This document shows, piece by piece, positions 11,041-22,611 of a stretch of DNA of 64,000 nt. Origin of the DNA: Salipiger abyssi (GTDB lineage: Bacteria; Pseudomonadota; Alphaproteobacteria; Rhodobacterales; Rhodobacteraceae); the NCBI RefSeq assembly GCF_017311415.1, contig NZ_JAEKIS010000002.1, positions 248,001 through 312,000 on the forward strand, read 5' to 3'. The notes under the pieces are model-generated. The model was given only the letters and a program-made list of their open reading frames with translations. It did not search any database and was not told the origin of the DNA. A program made the position numbers and the translations under genes. Numbering within the stretch: position 1 is the first letter of the stretch; each line of letters starts with the position of its first letter.

Positions 11041-13371
11041 TCAGTGTAGCTGCCGCTGCACCGTCTCGGTCAGCTGGTTGAGCGAGAAGGGTTTCGGCAG
11101 GAAGACCGAATTCGGCACTTCGTCCTCGCCCTCGGCAAAAACATCCTCCGCATAGCCCGAGACGAAGACCACCCGCGTACCAGGTCGCGCCTCCAGCGCC
11201 TTGCGCACCCAGGTCGGCCCGTCCATGCCGGGCATGACCACATCGGTGACGAAGATATCCACGCGGACCATATCGTCGGCCAGCGTGTCGAGCGCATCCT
11301 CGGCAGTGCCCGCCTCGATCACCGTGTAGCCGCGCAGCCGCAAGGCACGGGCGGCGAAGGCGCGCACCGGCGCCTCGTCCTCGACCAGAAGCACCACGCC
11401 GTTGCCCTGCTGCGCCCGCTTGCGCGGCGCCTCCCGGTGCTGTGCCGGGGGCAGCTCTGCCGGCGCGTCATGGGCGGGAAAGAGCAGCGTGAAACAGCTG
11501 CCCTGCCCGATCACGCTGTCGACGAAGATGAAGCCGCCGGTCTGTTTGACGATGCCGTAAACAGTGGAGAGCCCGAGCCCGGTGCCCTCGCCGGTGCGCT
11601 TGGTGGTATAGAACGGCTCGAACACCTTTTGCAGCTTGTCCTGCGGGATCCCGGCGCCGCGGTCGATCACCTTGACGGCGGCATATTCCCCGGGCTCGAC
11701 CAGCGCGCGGTCGCGCTTGAGCGGGTCGAGCAAGGTGCGGCGCTCGGTCTCGATGGTGATCTCACCGCCCTCGGGCATCGCATCGCGGGCATTGACCACC
11801 AGATTCATCATCACCTGTTCCAGCTGCCGGCGGTCGCCGCGGATCGTCGGCAGAACCGGGTCGTGACTGAGCGTGAGCTGGACCTTTTCGCCGACCAGCC
11901 GGTTGAGCAGGTGAGTGAGATCGGAGAGCGTGTCGCGCAGGTCGAGCACCTCAGGGCGCAGGGTCTGCTTGCGCGAAAAGGCCAGGAGCTGACCGACCAG
12001 CGCCGCCGCGCGGTTGGCGTTCTGGTTGATCTGCACGAGATCGCCGTAATCGGGATCACCCTGATCGTGACGCAGGAGCAGCAGGTCGCAATGGCCCGAT
12101 ATCGCGGTCAGCAGGTTGTTGAAATCATGCGCCACGCCACCGGCGAGCTGACCGATCGCCTGCATCTTCTGACTTTGTACGAACTGCGCCTCGAGCGTCT
12201 TGAGTTCGGTCGCGTCGTTCAGCACCGCCACGAGCTCGGCATGGCCATTGCTGAACACCCGGTTCAGCGTGACCTGCACAAAGATCTCGCGATCTGCGCG
12301 GGTCAGTCGCAGGAACTCCGACCGGTGCAGGCCGCGCCCCGCCGCCGCCTCGCTGAGCCAGTCGGTGATCGAACGGCCCAGCCCCTCCATATAATCGGTG
12401 ATACTGCCGCCATCGGTGCGCTCCACCGCGAGGAGCCGGCAAGCCACGGCGTTGGCGCGCAACACCGTGCCGTCGGCAGCAAGCCGCAGCAGCGGCACCG
12501 GCAAAGCATCGAATCCGGCCGTGTCGGGTGCCGCAGCCCCGGCTGGTTCGAGCGGCTGAAGGACAAGCTCCTGCCGGCCGATCCCGGCATCGGCGCAGCG
12601 CACCCGGAAGCCGCGATGCCCATCCGGAGTGACAAAGCGATGGACCGCCCCAGGGGTGAGCGGCGGATCCTCGAGCACATCCTCGATGCGTTTGACTCGC
12701 CGGCCCAGAACCGCGCGGGCGCGCCCGTTCATATAGAGCACAGCCCCGCTGCGCCCCAAGGTGAGCAATGGCAGCTCTTCCTCTGCCTCGGAACTTTCGG
12801 AGAGGCCGGGACCGGCGCGGGGGTCGACCCGCCAAATCGCCCGCGCGCCGAAGCCCAGATGCAACGACAGCCGGAACCGCCCGGCATGGGTGGCGACATC
12901 CTCACGCGCGGTGCCGCTGTCGCGCGCGGCGAGCTTCAGCCGGTGCATCACCCCCTCGGCGCTGGCGATGCTGGCATTCAGCACTGCGGCGAGCGGGCGC
13001 TGCTCCGCCTCGCCGAACCGGTCGCAGGCGGCGGCATTGGCGAAAATCACAGTCTCATCGGCATCGGTGGCAAAAATCGGCGTGGGCACATCCTGCGAAA
13101 ACCGCACGATGGCGGCGAAATCCCGCGCCGCGCGCCGTCGCCGGCGCAGAAGGCCGAGCGCCACAAGCGCCGCCAGAGTGGCAAAGGCCGCCCCGGCCGC
13201 AAGAAGGGCAATCCGCCCCGCCCCGAGGGGCAGCAGCAGGACCAGACCGAAACAGGCCAGCGCGAGACCCAGCATGACCGCGACGCCCCGCATATAGCCG
13301 GGTGCCCATGCCGGGCGCCACCGCGCTGTCGCCGAACCCTCCGCCACTTGGCCCCCTTTTTCGCCGGTCAC
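11041..13371 (-). CDS. cckA: Hybrid sensor histidine kinase/phosphatase CckA
   Basis: Membrane kinase heading the CckA-ChpT-CtrA phosphorelay, which in Rhodobacterales controls motility and gene-transfer-agent production. The 776 residues contain two N-terminal membrane segments (28-48 and 52-74), two PAS-like regions (90-180 and 285-390), the H-box QKMQAIGQLAGGVAHDFNNL with His415, an HATPase domain and a C-terminal receiver with phospho-acceptor Asp710 and the VSGY/LPKPF motifs. The start is GTG with GGGGGAAG upstream; no ATG fits. The location beside recA is typical for this order. Confidence 0.93.
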   Translation of the reverse strand: MTGEKGGQVAEGSATARWRPAWAPGYMRGVAVMLGLALACFGLVLLLPLGAGRIALLAAGAAFATLAALVALGLLRRRRRAARDFAAIVRFSQDVPTPIFATDADETVIFANAAACDRFGEAEQRPLAAVLNASIASAEGVMHRLKLAARDSGTAREDVATHAGRFRLSLHLGFGARAIWRVDPRAGPGLSESSEAEEELPLLTLGRSGAVLYMNGRARAVLGRRVKRIEDVLEDPPLTPGAVHRFVTPDGHRGFRVRCADAGIGRQELVLQPLEPAGAAAPDTAGFDALPVPLLRLAADGTVLRANAVACRLLAVERTDGGSITDYMEGLGRSITDWLSEAAAGRGLHRSEFLRLTRADREIFVQVTLNRVFSNGHAELVAVLNDATELKTLEAQFVQSQKMQAIGQLAGGVAHDFNNLLTAISGHCDLLLLRHDQGDPDYGDLVQINQNANRAAALVGQLLAFSRKQTLRPEVLDLRDTLSDLTHLLNRLVGEKVQLTLSHDPVLPTIRGDRRQLEQVMMNLVVNARDAMPEGGEITIETERRTLLDPLKRDRALVEPGEYAAVKVIDRGAGIPQDKLQKVFEPFYTTKRTGEGTGLGLSTVYGIVKQTGGFIFVDSVIGQGSCFTLLFPAHDAPAELPPAQHREAPRKRAQQGNGVVLLVEDEAPVRAFAARALRLRGYTVIEAGTAEDALDTLADDMVRVDIFVTDVVMPGMDGPTWVRKALEARPGTRVVFVSGYAEDVFAEGEDEVPNSVFLPKPFSLNQLTETVQRQLH

Positions 13372-13455
13372 ATCTCTTCCCCCGATGTGACATGACAGGG
13401 TTTAACCAAAGGTAAACCAATTCAAAGATAGCCTCAAAATTCGAAAAAGGCGAGC

Positions 13456-16133
<2,678 letters not shown>

Positions 16134-16322
16134 TCACGGCGGTCGTGGCCGGGCAGGCACAGCTCTCCCGGGCTCGGCGCCGGTGGCCGAGGAGGCTTTG
16201 GCGTATTTGGAAAGAGAAGAAGCGCATGCTGCGGGAATGACCGGACGCCTCGCGCGGGCGGTTGCGATTCTGCGGGGCGCGGCGCAGGCTGGCGCGATCA
16301 CAGGCGACAAGGAGCGCGGCGC

Positions 16323-17276
16323 ATGGCGCATGGCTATCAGACGGGGCGGCTGAACCTGCCCTTCACCGGGATCTGCACCTTTGCCAAGAAGCCCCATGTG
16401 CAGGACTGGAGCGCGCTGGAGGCGGATGTGGCGGTGCTGGGCGCGCCCTTCGATGCAGGCACGCAGTGGCGGGCGGGCGCGCGGTTCGGACCGCGCTCGG
16501 TGCGCGAGGCTTCGACGCTGTTTTCCTTCGGCCACGCAGGCGCTTACGATCACGAGGACGATGTCACCTATCTCGGCCCGGAGGTGCGGATCGTCGATAT
16601 GGGCGACGCGGATATCGTGCATACCGACACGCTGGCGAGCCATGCCAATATCCGCGCCGGCGTGGAGGCGGCGCTGAAGGCCGGCGCGCTGCCAGTGGTG
16701 ATCGGCGGCGATCACTCGGTGAACATCCCCTGTATCGAGGCCTATGAGGGGCGCGCGCCGTTCCACGTCCTCCAGATCGATGCGCATCTGGATTTTGTCG
16801 ACGAGCGTCACGGGGTGACGCGCGGCCATGGCAACCCGATGCGGCGGGCGGCGGAGAAACCCTGGGTCTCGGGGCTGACACAGGTGGGGATCCGCAATGT
16901 CAGCTCCACCGCGAAGGAGGGCTATGACGACGCACGGGCGATGGGCTCGGATATTCTGTCGGTGCGCCAGGCGCGCGGGCTGGGTGCGGCGGGCGTGGCA
17001 GCGCGGGTGCCGAAGGGCGCTCCGGTCTATCTCACCATAGATATCGACGGGTTCTGCCCCTCGATCGCGCCGGGCACCGGCACGCCGTCGCATGGCGGGT
17101 TTCTCTATTACGAGGTGCTGGAGATCCTCCAGATCGTCGCGCGAGAGCATGAGATCGTCGGCGTGGATCTGGTGGAGGTGGCGCCGGATTACGACCCGAC
17201 GGGATCGACCGCGATCCTGGCGGCGCAACTGCTTATGAACCTGCTGGGGTTTGTCTTTCACGCGCGCGGACTGTGA
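16323..17276 (+). CDS. Agmatinase-family ureohydrolase
   Basis: A 317-residue manganese hydrolase of the arginase/agmatinase fold, likely splitting agmatine or a related guanidino compound into urea and an amine. Metal-ligand motifs are GGDHSVNIP, DAHLDFVDE with the HGN loop nearby, and DIDGFCPSIAPGTGTP, where classical agmatinases have DIDxxDPxxAPGTGTP. The Asp-to-Cys difference in that motif leaves both metal aspartates in place. AAGGAG at 16309-16314 supports the start. It is divergent from guaB and has no polyamine genes beside it, so the substrate is open. Confidence 0.88.
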   Translation: MAHGYQTGRLNLPFTGICTFAKKPHVQDWSALEADVAVLGAPFDAGTQWRAGARFGPRSVREASTLFSFGHAGAYDHEDDVTYLGPEVRIVDMGDADIVHTDTLASHANIRAGVEAALKAGALPVVIGGDHSVNIPCIEAYEGRAPFHVLQIDAHLDFVDERHGVTRGHGNPMRRAAEKPWVSGLTQVGIRNVSSTAKEGYDDARAMGSDILSVRQARGLGAAGVAARVPKGAPVYLTIDIDGFCPSIAPGTGTPSHGGFLYYEVLEILQIVAREHEIVGVDLVEVAPDYDPTGSTAILAAQLLMNLLGFVFHARGL

Positions 17277-17300
17277 CGCCCCTGCGCGGCGCTCGTAGGC

Positions 17301-18509
17301 TCAGACCTTGCGCAGCGCCAGCACCGCGTTCAGGCCGCCAAAGGCGAAGGCATTGGACAGCACCGCCGAAACATCCGCCTCGCGCGCCTCGTTCGGCACC
17401 ACGTCGAGCGCGCATTCCGGGTCGGGCTCTTCATAGCCGATGGTGGGCGCGATCACCCCCTCGCGCAACGCCATGATGCAAGCGAGCAGCTCCACAGCCC
17501 CGGTGCCGCCGATGCAGTGCCCGTGCATCGCCTTGGTCGACGAGATCATCAGCCGGTCGGCCTGCGGCCCCATCGCATCGGCCACCGCGGCGCATTCGGT
17601 CTTGTCATTCGCCGCCGTGCCGGTGCCATGAGCGTTGATATAACCCACCTCTTCGCGCGCGAGTTTGCCGTCGCGCAGCGCGCCGGTGATCGCCCGCGCA
17701 GCCCCCTGTTTCGACGGCATGACGATGTCGGAGGCGTCGGAGGTCATGGCAAAGCCCACCACCTCGGCAAGGATCTCGGCGCCGCGTGCACGGGCATGCT
17801 CGTATTCCTCGAACACATAGACGCCCGCCCCCTCGCCCTGCACCATGCCGTTGCGGTTGGCCGAGAACGGGCGGCAGGCGTCCTTGGACATCACCCGCAG
17901 CCCTTCCCAGGCCTTCACCCCGCCGAAACACAGCATGGATTCCGAACCGCCGGTGATCATCACCGAACAGCTGCCCGAACGCACCATCTGGAAGGCGAGC
18001 CCCATGGCGTGGTTCGAGCTGGCGCAGGCGGTCGCTACCGTGAAGGTGGGCCCGCGCAGGTTCATCTCCATGCTCACATGGGAGGCGGCAGCGTTGTTCA
18101 TCAGCTTCGGCACAACGAAGGGGTGAACGCGGTTCTTCCCCTCCTCATAGACCGAGCGGTAATTCTCGTCCTGCGTGGTCAGCCCGCCGCCGGAGGTGCC
18201 CAGCACCACGCCCGAGCAATCCGCCAGATCACCGTGAAAGCTGAGGCCCGATTGCGCGATGGCCTCGCGCGCGGCGATCAGCGCGAATTGCGTGAAACGG
18301 TCGTAAAGAGCAAGTTGCTGGCGGTTGAAGGCCGCCTCGGGCTCATAGCCCTTGACCTGCCCGCCGATGCGGATGGAGAGCCGCTCCACATCGCGGAATT
18401 CCAGCTCGGAGATGCCGCAACGGCCCTCGCGCATCGCCTCCAGCGTCGCCGGCACGTCGCGCCCCAGCGCGTTGACCGTGCCCGCGCCGGTGATGACGAC
18501 CCGTTTCAC
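17301..18509 (-). CDS. Beta-ketoacyl-ACP synthase (KAS II-like)
   Basis: Condensing enzyme that elongates acyl-ACP with malonyl-ACP. The 402-residue protein has the triad Cys162 (ATACASSNHA), His294 (INAHGTGT) and His331 (KAMHGHCIGGTGA). Translation starts at GTG overlapping the ACP stop (GTGA), so it is coupled to that ACP. Position 329 is His where housekeeping FabF has Thr in the TGH motif. With ACP and LpxD genes immediately upstream it is probably a specialised synthase feeding lipid A or another envelope lipid, not the main FabF. Confidence 0.9.
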   Translation of the reverse strand: MKRVVITGAGTVNALGRDVPATLEAMREGRCGISELEFRDVERLSIRIGGQVKGYEPEAAFNRQQLALYDRFTQFALIAAREAIAQSGLSFHGDLADCSGVVLGTSGGGLTTQDENYRSVYEEGKNRVHPFVVPKLMNNAAASHVSMEMNLRGPTFTVATACASSNHAMGLAFQMVRSGSCSVMITGGSESMLCFGGVKAWEGLRVMSKDACRPFSANRNGMVQGEGAGVYVFEEYEHARARGAEILAEVVGFAMTSDASDIVMPSKQGAARAITGALRDGKLAREEVGYINAHGTGTAANDKTECAAVADAMGPQADRLMISSTKAMHGHCIGGTGAVELLACIMALREGVIAPTIGYEEPDPECALDVVPNEAREADVSAVLSNAFAFGGLNAVLALRKV

Positions 18510-18766
18510 TTGGCCTGCTCGGCGATGAGCTTTTCGATCCCGGCGACGATGGTGGCCACCGAGGAGATGTCGAAATCGCTCTGCTCGGGTTCGTTGGCGT
18601 TGAACGGCACCGAGATGTCAAAGGCTTCCTCGATGGCAAAGATGCTCTCCACCAGGCCGAGACTGTCGATGCCCAGATCCTCCAGCGTGCTGTCCATCGT
18701 CACATCCGATGGTTCCAGAACGGCCTGTTCGGCGATAATCGCGATCACCCGGTCCTTCACACTCAT
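18506..18766 (-). CDS. Acyl carrier protein, specialised copy
   Basis: An 86-residue carrier protein that bears acyl chains on 4'-phosphopantetheine attached at Ser35 of LGIDSLGLVE. It is strongly acidic overall but has a longer loop (NANEPEQSDFD) than housekeeping AcpP. The ATG has AGGGAGC upstream. It lies 38 nt after lpxD and overlaps the ketosynthase start, so the three genes form one unit. The cluster suggests an ACP dedicated to an envelope acyl group, comparable in logic to AcpXL in rhizobia, although it is not clearly orthologous to it. Confidence 0.9.
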   Translation of the reverse strand: MSVKDRVIAIIAEQAVLEPSDVTMDSTLEDLGIDSLGLVESIFAIEEAFDISVPFNANEPEQSDFDISSVATIVAGIEKLIAEQAK

Positions 18767-18804
18767 GGCGGCGCTCCCTATTCGTCGCTCGATGCAGGGC
18801 CCGT

Positions 18805-19896
18805 CTACTCATTCCCCGCGAGCTTGGAAACCGCTTTCTTCAGCTCCGCGACATCGCGGAAGAGACGCGGCAGACGGCGCAGACCCTTGTAGCTTTCCAC
18901 ATGGCTGTCCATCTTGGTCGCCGGGTAGCCCAGCATCGCCCGCCCCGCCGGCACATTGGCCATCAGCATGGTGCCGGCACCGGTGATGACGTTGTCGCCG
19001 ACAAAGATATTGTCGACCACGCCGGTCTGCCCGCCCAGCACCACGTTGTTGCCGAGCCGGGTCGAACCCGCGATGCCCACCTGACCGCAGAGCAGGCAGT
19101 TTTCGCCCACCACAACGTTGTGGCCGACCTGCACGAGATTGTCGATCTTGGTGCCGGAGCCGACCCTCGTGTCGCGCACGGTGCCACGGTCGATACAGGC
19201 GTTGGCCCCTACCTCCACATCGTCGCCGACCGTGATCCCACCCAGCGAATGGATACGCGCCCAGACCTGCGCCTGCGCGTCGCCTTCCTTCCCCAGCGTC
19301 TCGCGCACCTTCTCGACGCCGGAGGGCTCGGGCGTGACAAAGGAAAACCCGTCGCCCCCCAGCACCGCACCCGGCTGCGCGATGAAGCGCGCGCCGATGG
19401 TGACGCGGGCGCCGATGGTGACGCCGGAATGCAGCAGCGCGCCCTCGCCCAGCACGCTGTCCCAGCCGATATGGCATTGCGGCCCGATCACCGAGCCCGC
19501 GCCGATCCGCACCCCGGCGCCGATCACCGTGAAGGGGCCGACAGAGACCCCCTCGCCCAGCTCGGCGGAGGGGTCGATCACGGCCGAGGGGTGAATACCC
19601 GCCGCATAGCCGGCGCCCGGGTCCATCATCGCCGAGAGGCCGGAAAGCGCGTGCCGGGGACGCTTGGCGAGAATCGCGGCGCGCAGCCCGTAGCTCTGCC
19701 AGTCGGCACCGTCCCAAAGCATGGCGGCGCGCGCCTGCCCCTGCCCGATTTGTGCGGCGAAATCCGGCTTCATCGCCAGTGCCAGCTGCTCCGGCGCCGC
19801 CAAGGCGGGCTCGGCCACGCCGCTCACGCGAAGATCGGTCTCGCCCTGCGCCTCCAGCCCGAGCGCTGCGGCGATGTCTGCGATGCTGTGCGACAT
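18805..19896 (-). CDS. lpxD: UDP-3-O-acylglucosamine N-acyltransferase
   Basis: Transfers a 3-hydroxyacyl group from ACP to UDP-3-O-acylglucosamine in lipid A synthesis. The 363-residue protein has an N-terminal substrate-binding domain (1-100), then about ten left-handed beta-helix hexapeptide turns (103-320) and a C-terminal helix. The catalytic His is in DNLVQVGHNVVVG. The ATG has GGAGG 5-6 nt upstream. It heads a three-gene unit with an ACP and a ketosynthase. None of the usual lpxA, fabZ or lpxB partners is present here, so this could be a second, specialised LpxD. Confidence 0.92.
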   Translation of the reverse strand: MSHSIADIAAALGLEAQGETDLRVSGVAEPALAAPEQLALAMKPDFAAQIGQGQARAAMLWDGADWQSYGLRAAILAKRPRHALSGLSAMMDPGAGYAAGIHPSAVIDPSAELGEGVSVGPFTVIGAGVRIGAGSVIGPQCHIGWDSVLGEGALLHSGVTIGARVTIGARFIAQPGAVLGGDGFSFVTPEPSGVEKVRETLGKEGDAQAQVWARIHSLGGITVGDDVEVGANACIDRGTVRDTRVGSGTKIDNLVQVGHNVVVGENCLLCGQVGIAGSTRLGNNVVLGGQTGVVDNIFVGDNVITGAGTMLMANVPAGRAMLGYPATKMDSHVESYKGLRRLPRLFRDVAELKKAVSKLAGNE

Positions 19897-19926
19897 GAAA
19901 GCCTCCGGGATCGTTCCCGGTAGGAC

Positions 19927-21561
19927 TTAACTCTGCGGAGCTGCCAGCGCCACCCCTGCGGCAGAAAGCGCATTCCAGAGCTTGGCGTCGCGTCCGTACA
20001 TGTCGTCGCGGTAATTCACCTTGCCCTTCGGCTGGGTAAAGGCGGTTCGGTAGATCAGATGCACCGGTACGGGTTCGTCGAGATTTACCCGGCTTTCGCT
20101 GCCGGTCCGCAGCCGCGCCTGAAAGAAGCCCACCGGATCGTCGGTCTGCCGCGCCAGCAACGCATAGGCGAAATCCTGAGGATCTCCGAGCCGGACGCAG
20201 CCATGCGAATAGGTCCGCTGCGTGCGATCGAACAGGCTTTTCGACGGCGTATCATGCAGATAGATATTGTACTTGTTGGGAAACATGAACTTCACCTGCC
20301 CCAGCGCATTGCGCGGCCCGGGCGGCTGACGCATGGCAAAGGGGAAGCTCGCGGCGGTGTATTGCGAGAATCCCCGGCCGCGATTGACCCGGCGCCCCCG
20401 GCTGTCGGTGATCTCCAGATGCCCCACGGCACCGGGGTTGCGGCGCAGCAGCGGCAGGTATTCGTTCACGATGATCGAGCGCGGCACATACCAGGACGGG
20501 TTGATCACCATGAATTCCATCACGTCGGAAAACTCCGGCGTGCGGCGGTCGGGATCCTGATGGCCGATCACCGAGCGGGTCTCGAAGCTGACCTTGCCGT
20601 CATCGATGATGCGGGCGTGGAAATCGGTAAGGTTGACGAGGACATGCCGCTGGCCCAACCCGTCGGGCAGGTTCATCCAGCGCTCGCGCTCCATCGCGAC
20701 GATGACCGATTTCAGTCGTTCCTCGGGACCGATATTGATGCTGGTGAGGGTCGAGGCACCGGCAACGCCGTCGGTTTCGAGCCCGTGATCCTCCTGAAAG
20801 GCCGTCACAGCCGCACGCAGCGGTTCGTCATAGCTGGCCGAGAGCGTGGGCGCGAGATAGCCCATCGCCACCAGCCGGTCGCGCAGCGCCACGACCGGAG
20901 CGCCGCTCTGCCCCGGCTCGATCTTGCCGGCACGGATCGCCGGGCCCCAGCCGCCACGGGCGATGCTCCGTTGCAGCACCATCTTTTCCCGCATCAGCCG
21001 GGCGTATTCCGGGCTCTGCGGCGCCAGATCGCGCAGCACCGCACGCGGCTCGCCAGCAGCCAGACGCTCGAGCAGCACCTGCGAAGACAGCCGTTGCGGC
21101 GGGCGCTTGATGCCGGAATCGACCCGGCGCCCGTCGAGCAGGCCGCCATTCAGGTCGTGAGCGAATTGCAGATAGGCACGGCTCAGCGCCACCTCCGCGA
21201 GGCCGCGCGCCCGGTCGCCGCGCACCGTCCGCAGCTTGGTCATAAGCCCGTCCACGTCGTAGCGCTGCGTCGGAAGCCCGTGCAGATCGGCGAGCGACAG
21301 CGCCTCGATCAGCGCCGCGCGGCGCTCGGTCGCTTTGGCATCGGCAGAGGTCCAGAGCGGTTCGAATCCCCGCGCGCGGTAGAACGCAGCCAGCCCCTCG
21401 TCTTCGGAAAGCGACTCGGCCACCGCCTGCTTGTAAGCGGTCAGCGACAGCGTTTGCGCTGACGCGCCGCCGGGCACCGCCGCCGTCATCCAGCCGGCGG
21501 CAAGCGCCACCGCCAACCCGGCCTTGATCCCCGTTGCGAACTGCCTGCGCGAATATGTCAT
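19927..21561 (-). CDS. Murein L,D-transpeptidase, YkuD type, Tat-exported
   Basis: A 544-residue cell-wall enzyme that forms 3-3 peptidoglycan cross-links or anchors proteins. The N-terminus MTYSRRQFATGIKAGLAVAL is a twin-arginine signal ending near ASA-Q. A peptidoglycan-binding domain lies at about 210-275 and a YkuD catalytic domain at about 300-480, with HDTPSKSLFDRTQRTYSHGCVRL carrying the catalytic Cys. The architecture matches the YcbB/LdtD group. The start at 21561 was chosen for its signal peptide. It is divergent from a DUF882 gene that also carries a Tat-like signal. Confidence 0.92.
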   Translation of the reverse strand: MTYSRRQFATGIKAGLAVALAAGWMTAAVPGGASAQTLSLTAYKQAVAESLSEDEGLAAFYRARGFEPLWTSADAKATERRAALIEALSLADLHGLPTQRYDVDGLMTKLRTVRGDRARGLAEVALSRAYLQFAHDLNGGLLDGRRVDSGIKRPPQRLSSQVLLERLAAGEPRAVLRDLAPQSPEYARLMREKMVLQRSIARGGWGPAIRAGKIEPGQSGAPVVALRDRLVAMGYLAPTLSASYDEPLRAAVTAFQEDHGLETDGVAGASTLTSINIGPEERLKSVIVAMERERWMNLPDGLGQRHVLVNLTDFHARIIDDGKVSFETRSVIGHQDPDRRTPEFSDVMEFMVINPSWYVPRSIIVNEYLPLLRRNPGAVGHLEITDSRGRRVNRGRGFSQYTAASFPFAMRQPPGPRNALGQVKFMFPNKYNIYLHDTPSKSLFDRTQRTYSHGCVRLGDPQDFAYALLARQTDDPVGFFQARLRTGSESRVNLDEPVPVHLIYRTAFTQPKGKVNYRDDMYGRDAKLWNALSAAGVALAAPQS

Positions 21562-21893
21562 ACCTATCCCCGAAAATACCGTTTTAAGAGCCAAACTATT
21601 CTTGTTCGTCAAATGCCTAGACTGTCTACTCACTTTTCCGCCAAATGCAAAGTTTCCCGCCGCGCGCGGCGGTGCTGCATCGCCGCGTGACGCTCGGCGC
21701 AAACGCGCCACAGGTCGCTGGAGATTTGCGCAGGAATTCGCCGAAACCTCTTGATAGTTACGATTCGTCCTAAAAGCGCCTTTCGGCACGATTCGAGTTG
21801 TGGCATATACTAAGTGCATCTGGGGAAAGATGGCAGGGTCGTCCAACGAGGCGGCGCAACAGGTACAGCGACTAACGGGACAGGCGCTTTCAT
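21562..21893. promoter_or_regulatory. Divergent promoter region of two cell-wall genes
   Basis: This 332-nt gap separates the L,D-transpeptidase from the DUF882 gene and holds no credible coding sequence. On the minus strand TTGACG (21612-21607) and TCTTAA (21589-21584) are 17 bp apart. On the plus strand TTCGGC (21782-21787) and TATACT (21806-21811) are 18 bp apart. Both are weak to moderate sigma-70 matches. Confidence 0.4.
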
Positions 21894-22463
21894 ATGACAG
21901 AACAAACTGCAGGCGGCCTCACGCGCCGCGGCCTTCTTGGCGCATTCGCAGCCACACTCGTCACAGCAGCTCCGACTTACGGCAATGCCGCAGGCTTCCT
22001 GCGCGGCGCTGGCGATATCCGACGGATCAAGATGTATTCTTCCCGCACCGGCGAGAAGCTCGATATGATCTATTGGATCGAGGGTGAGTACATTCGCGAA
22101 TCCCTCAAAGAAATCAACTATTTCATGCGCGATTGGCGCACCAATGATATCAAGAACATCGACGCCCGCACCGTCGATATCATGACCGCCGCGCACAATC
22201 TTATGGACTGCTCAGAGCCCTATATGCTGATCTCGGGCTATCGCTCGCCCAAAACCAACGCAATGCTGCGCGCCCGCAGCTCAGGCGTGGCAAAAAATTC
22301 CCGCCACCTGCGCGGTGAGGCGGCCGATCTGCATCTCAACTCGCGCTCCGTCAACCAGATGGCCCGGGCCGCACAAGCCTGTCGCGCCGGTGGCGTCGGT
22401 CGCTACACCAGTTCGAGCTTCGTTCACATGGATTGCGGGCCGGTTCGCAGCTGGGGAAGCTAA
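21894..22463 (+). CDS. DUF882 (YcbK-like) Tat-exported peptidase M15-fold protein
   Basis: A 189-residue protein of the DUF882 family, related to zinc D,D-peptidases of the M15 fold. It begins with a Tat-like signal (LTRRGLLGAFAATLVTAAPTYGNA). The family core ISGYRSPKTNAML, NSRHLRGEAADLHL and SSSFVHMDCGP supplies the predicted zinc ligands His, Asp and His. It probably cleaves or binds peptidoglycan peptides in the periplasm. It is divergent from an L,D-transpeptidase, as YcbK sits beside YcbB in enterobacteria. A terminator follows. Confidence 0.9.
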   Translation: MTEQTAGGLTRRGLLGAFAATLVTAAPTYGNAAGFLRGAGDIRRIKMYSSRTGEKLDMIYWIEGEYIRESLKEINYFMRDWRTNDIKNIDARTVDIMTAAHNLMDCSEPYMLISGYRSPKTNAMLRARSSGVAKNSRHLRGEAADLHLNSRSVNQMARAAQACRAGGVGRYTSSSFVHMDCGPVRSWGS

Positions 22464-22506
22464 AGTCCGGCCTTCTTGTTCCAACATCCTATCACAGAAC
22501 GCTCCG

Positions 22507-22541
22507 AAAGGCGTCCGGTTCCGGGCGCCTTTGGTTTTTTT
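22507..22541 (+). terminator. Terminator of the DUF882 gene
   Basis: AAAGGCGTCCGG and its partner CCGGGCGCCTTT form a 12-bp stem with one wobble pair and a 2-nt loop at 22507-22532. GG and seven T residues follow. Confidence 0.9.
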
Positions 22542-22611
22542 GATGGGAAGAGCATTTGAGTGGAAGAGTGATCGGATCCGGCCGGCGCCACGCGTTACGG
22601 CCGGACAGGCC

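Noticed and set aside
11437-13395. A 652-codon plus-strand frame opposite cckA
   Set aside because: Antisense shadow; cckA on the minus strand has all kinase and receiver motifs.
20059-21462. A 467-codon plus-strand frame opposite the L,D-transpeptidase
   Set aside because: Antisense shadow with biased composition and no start signal.
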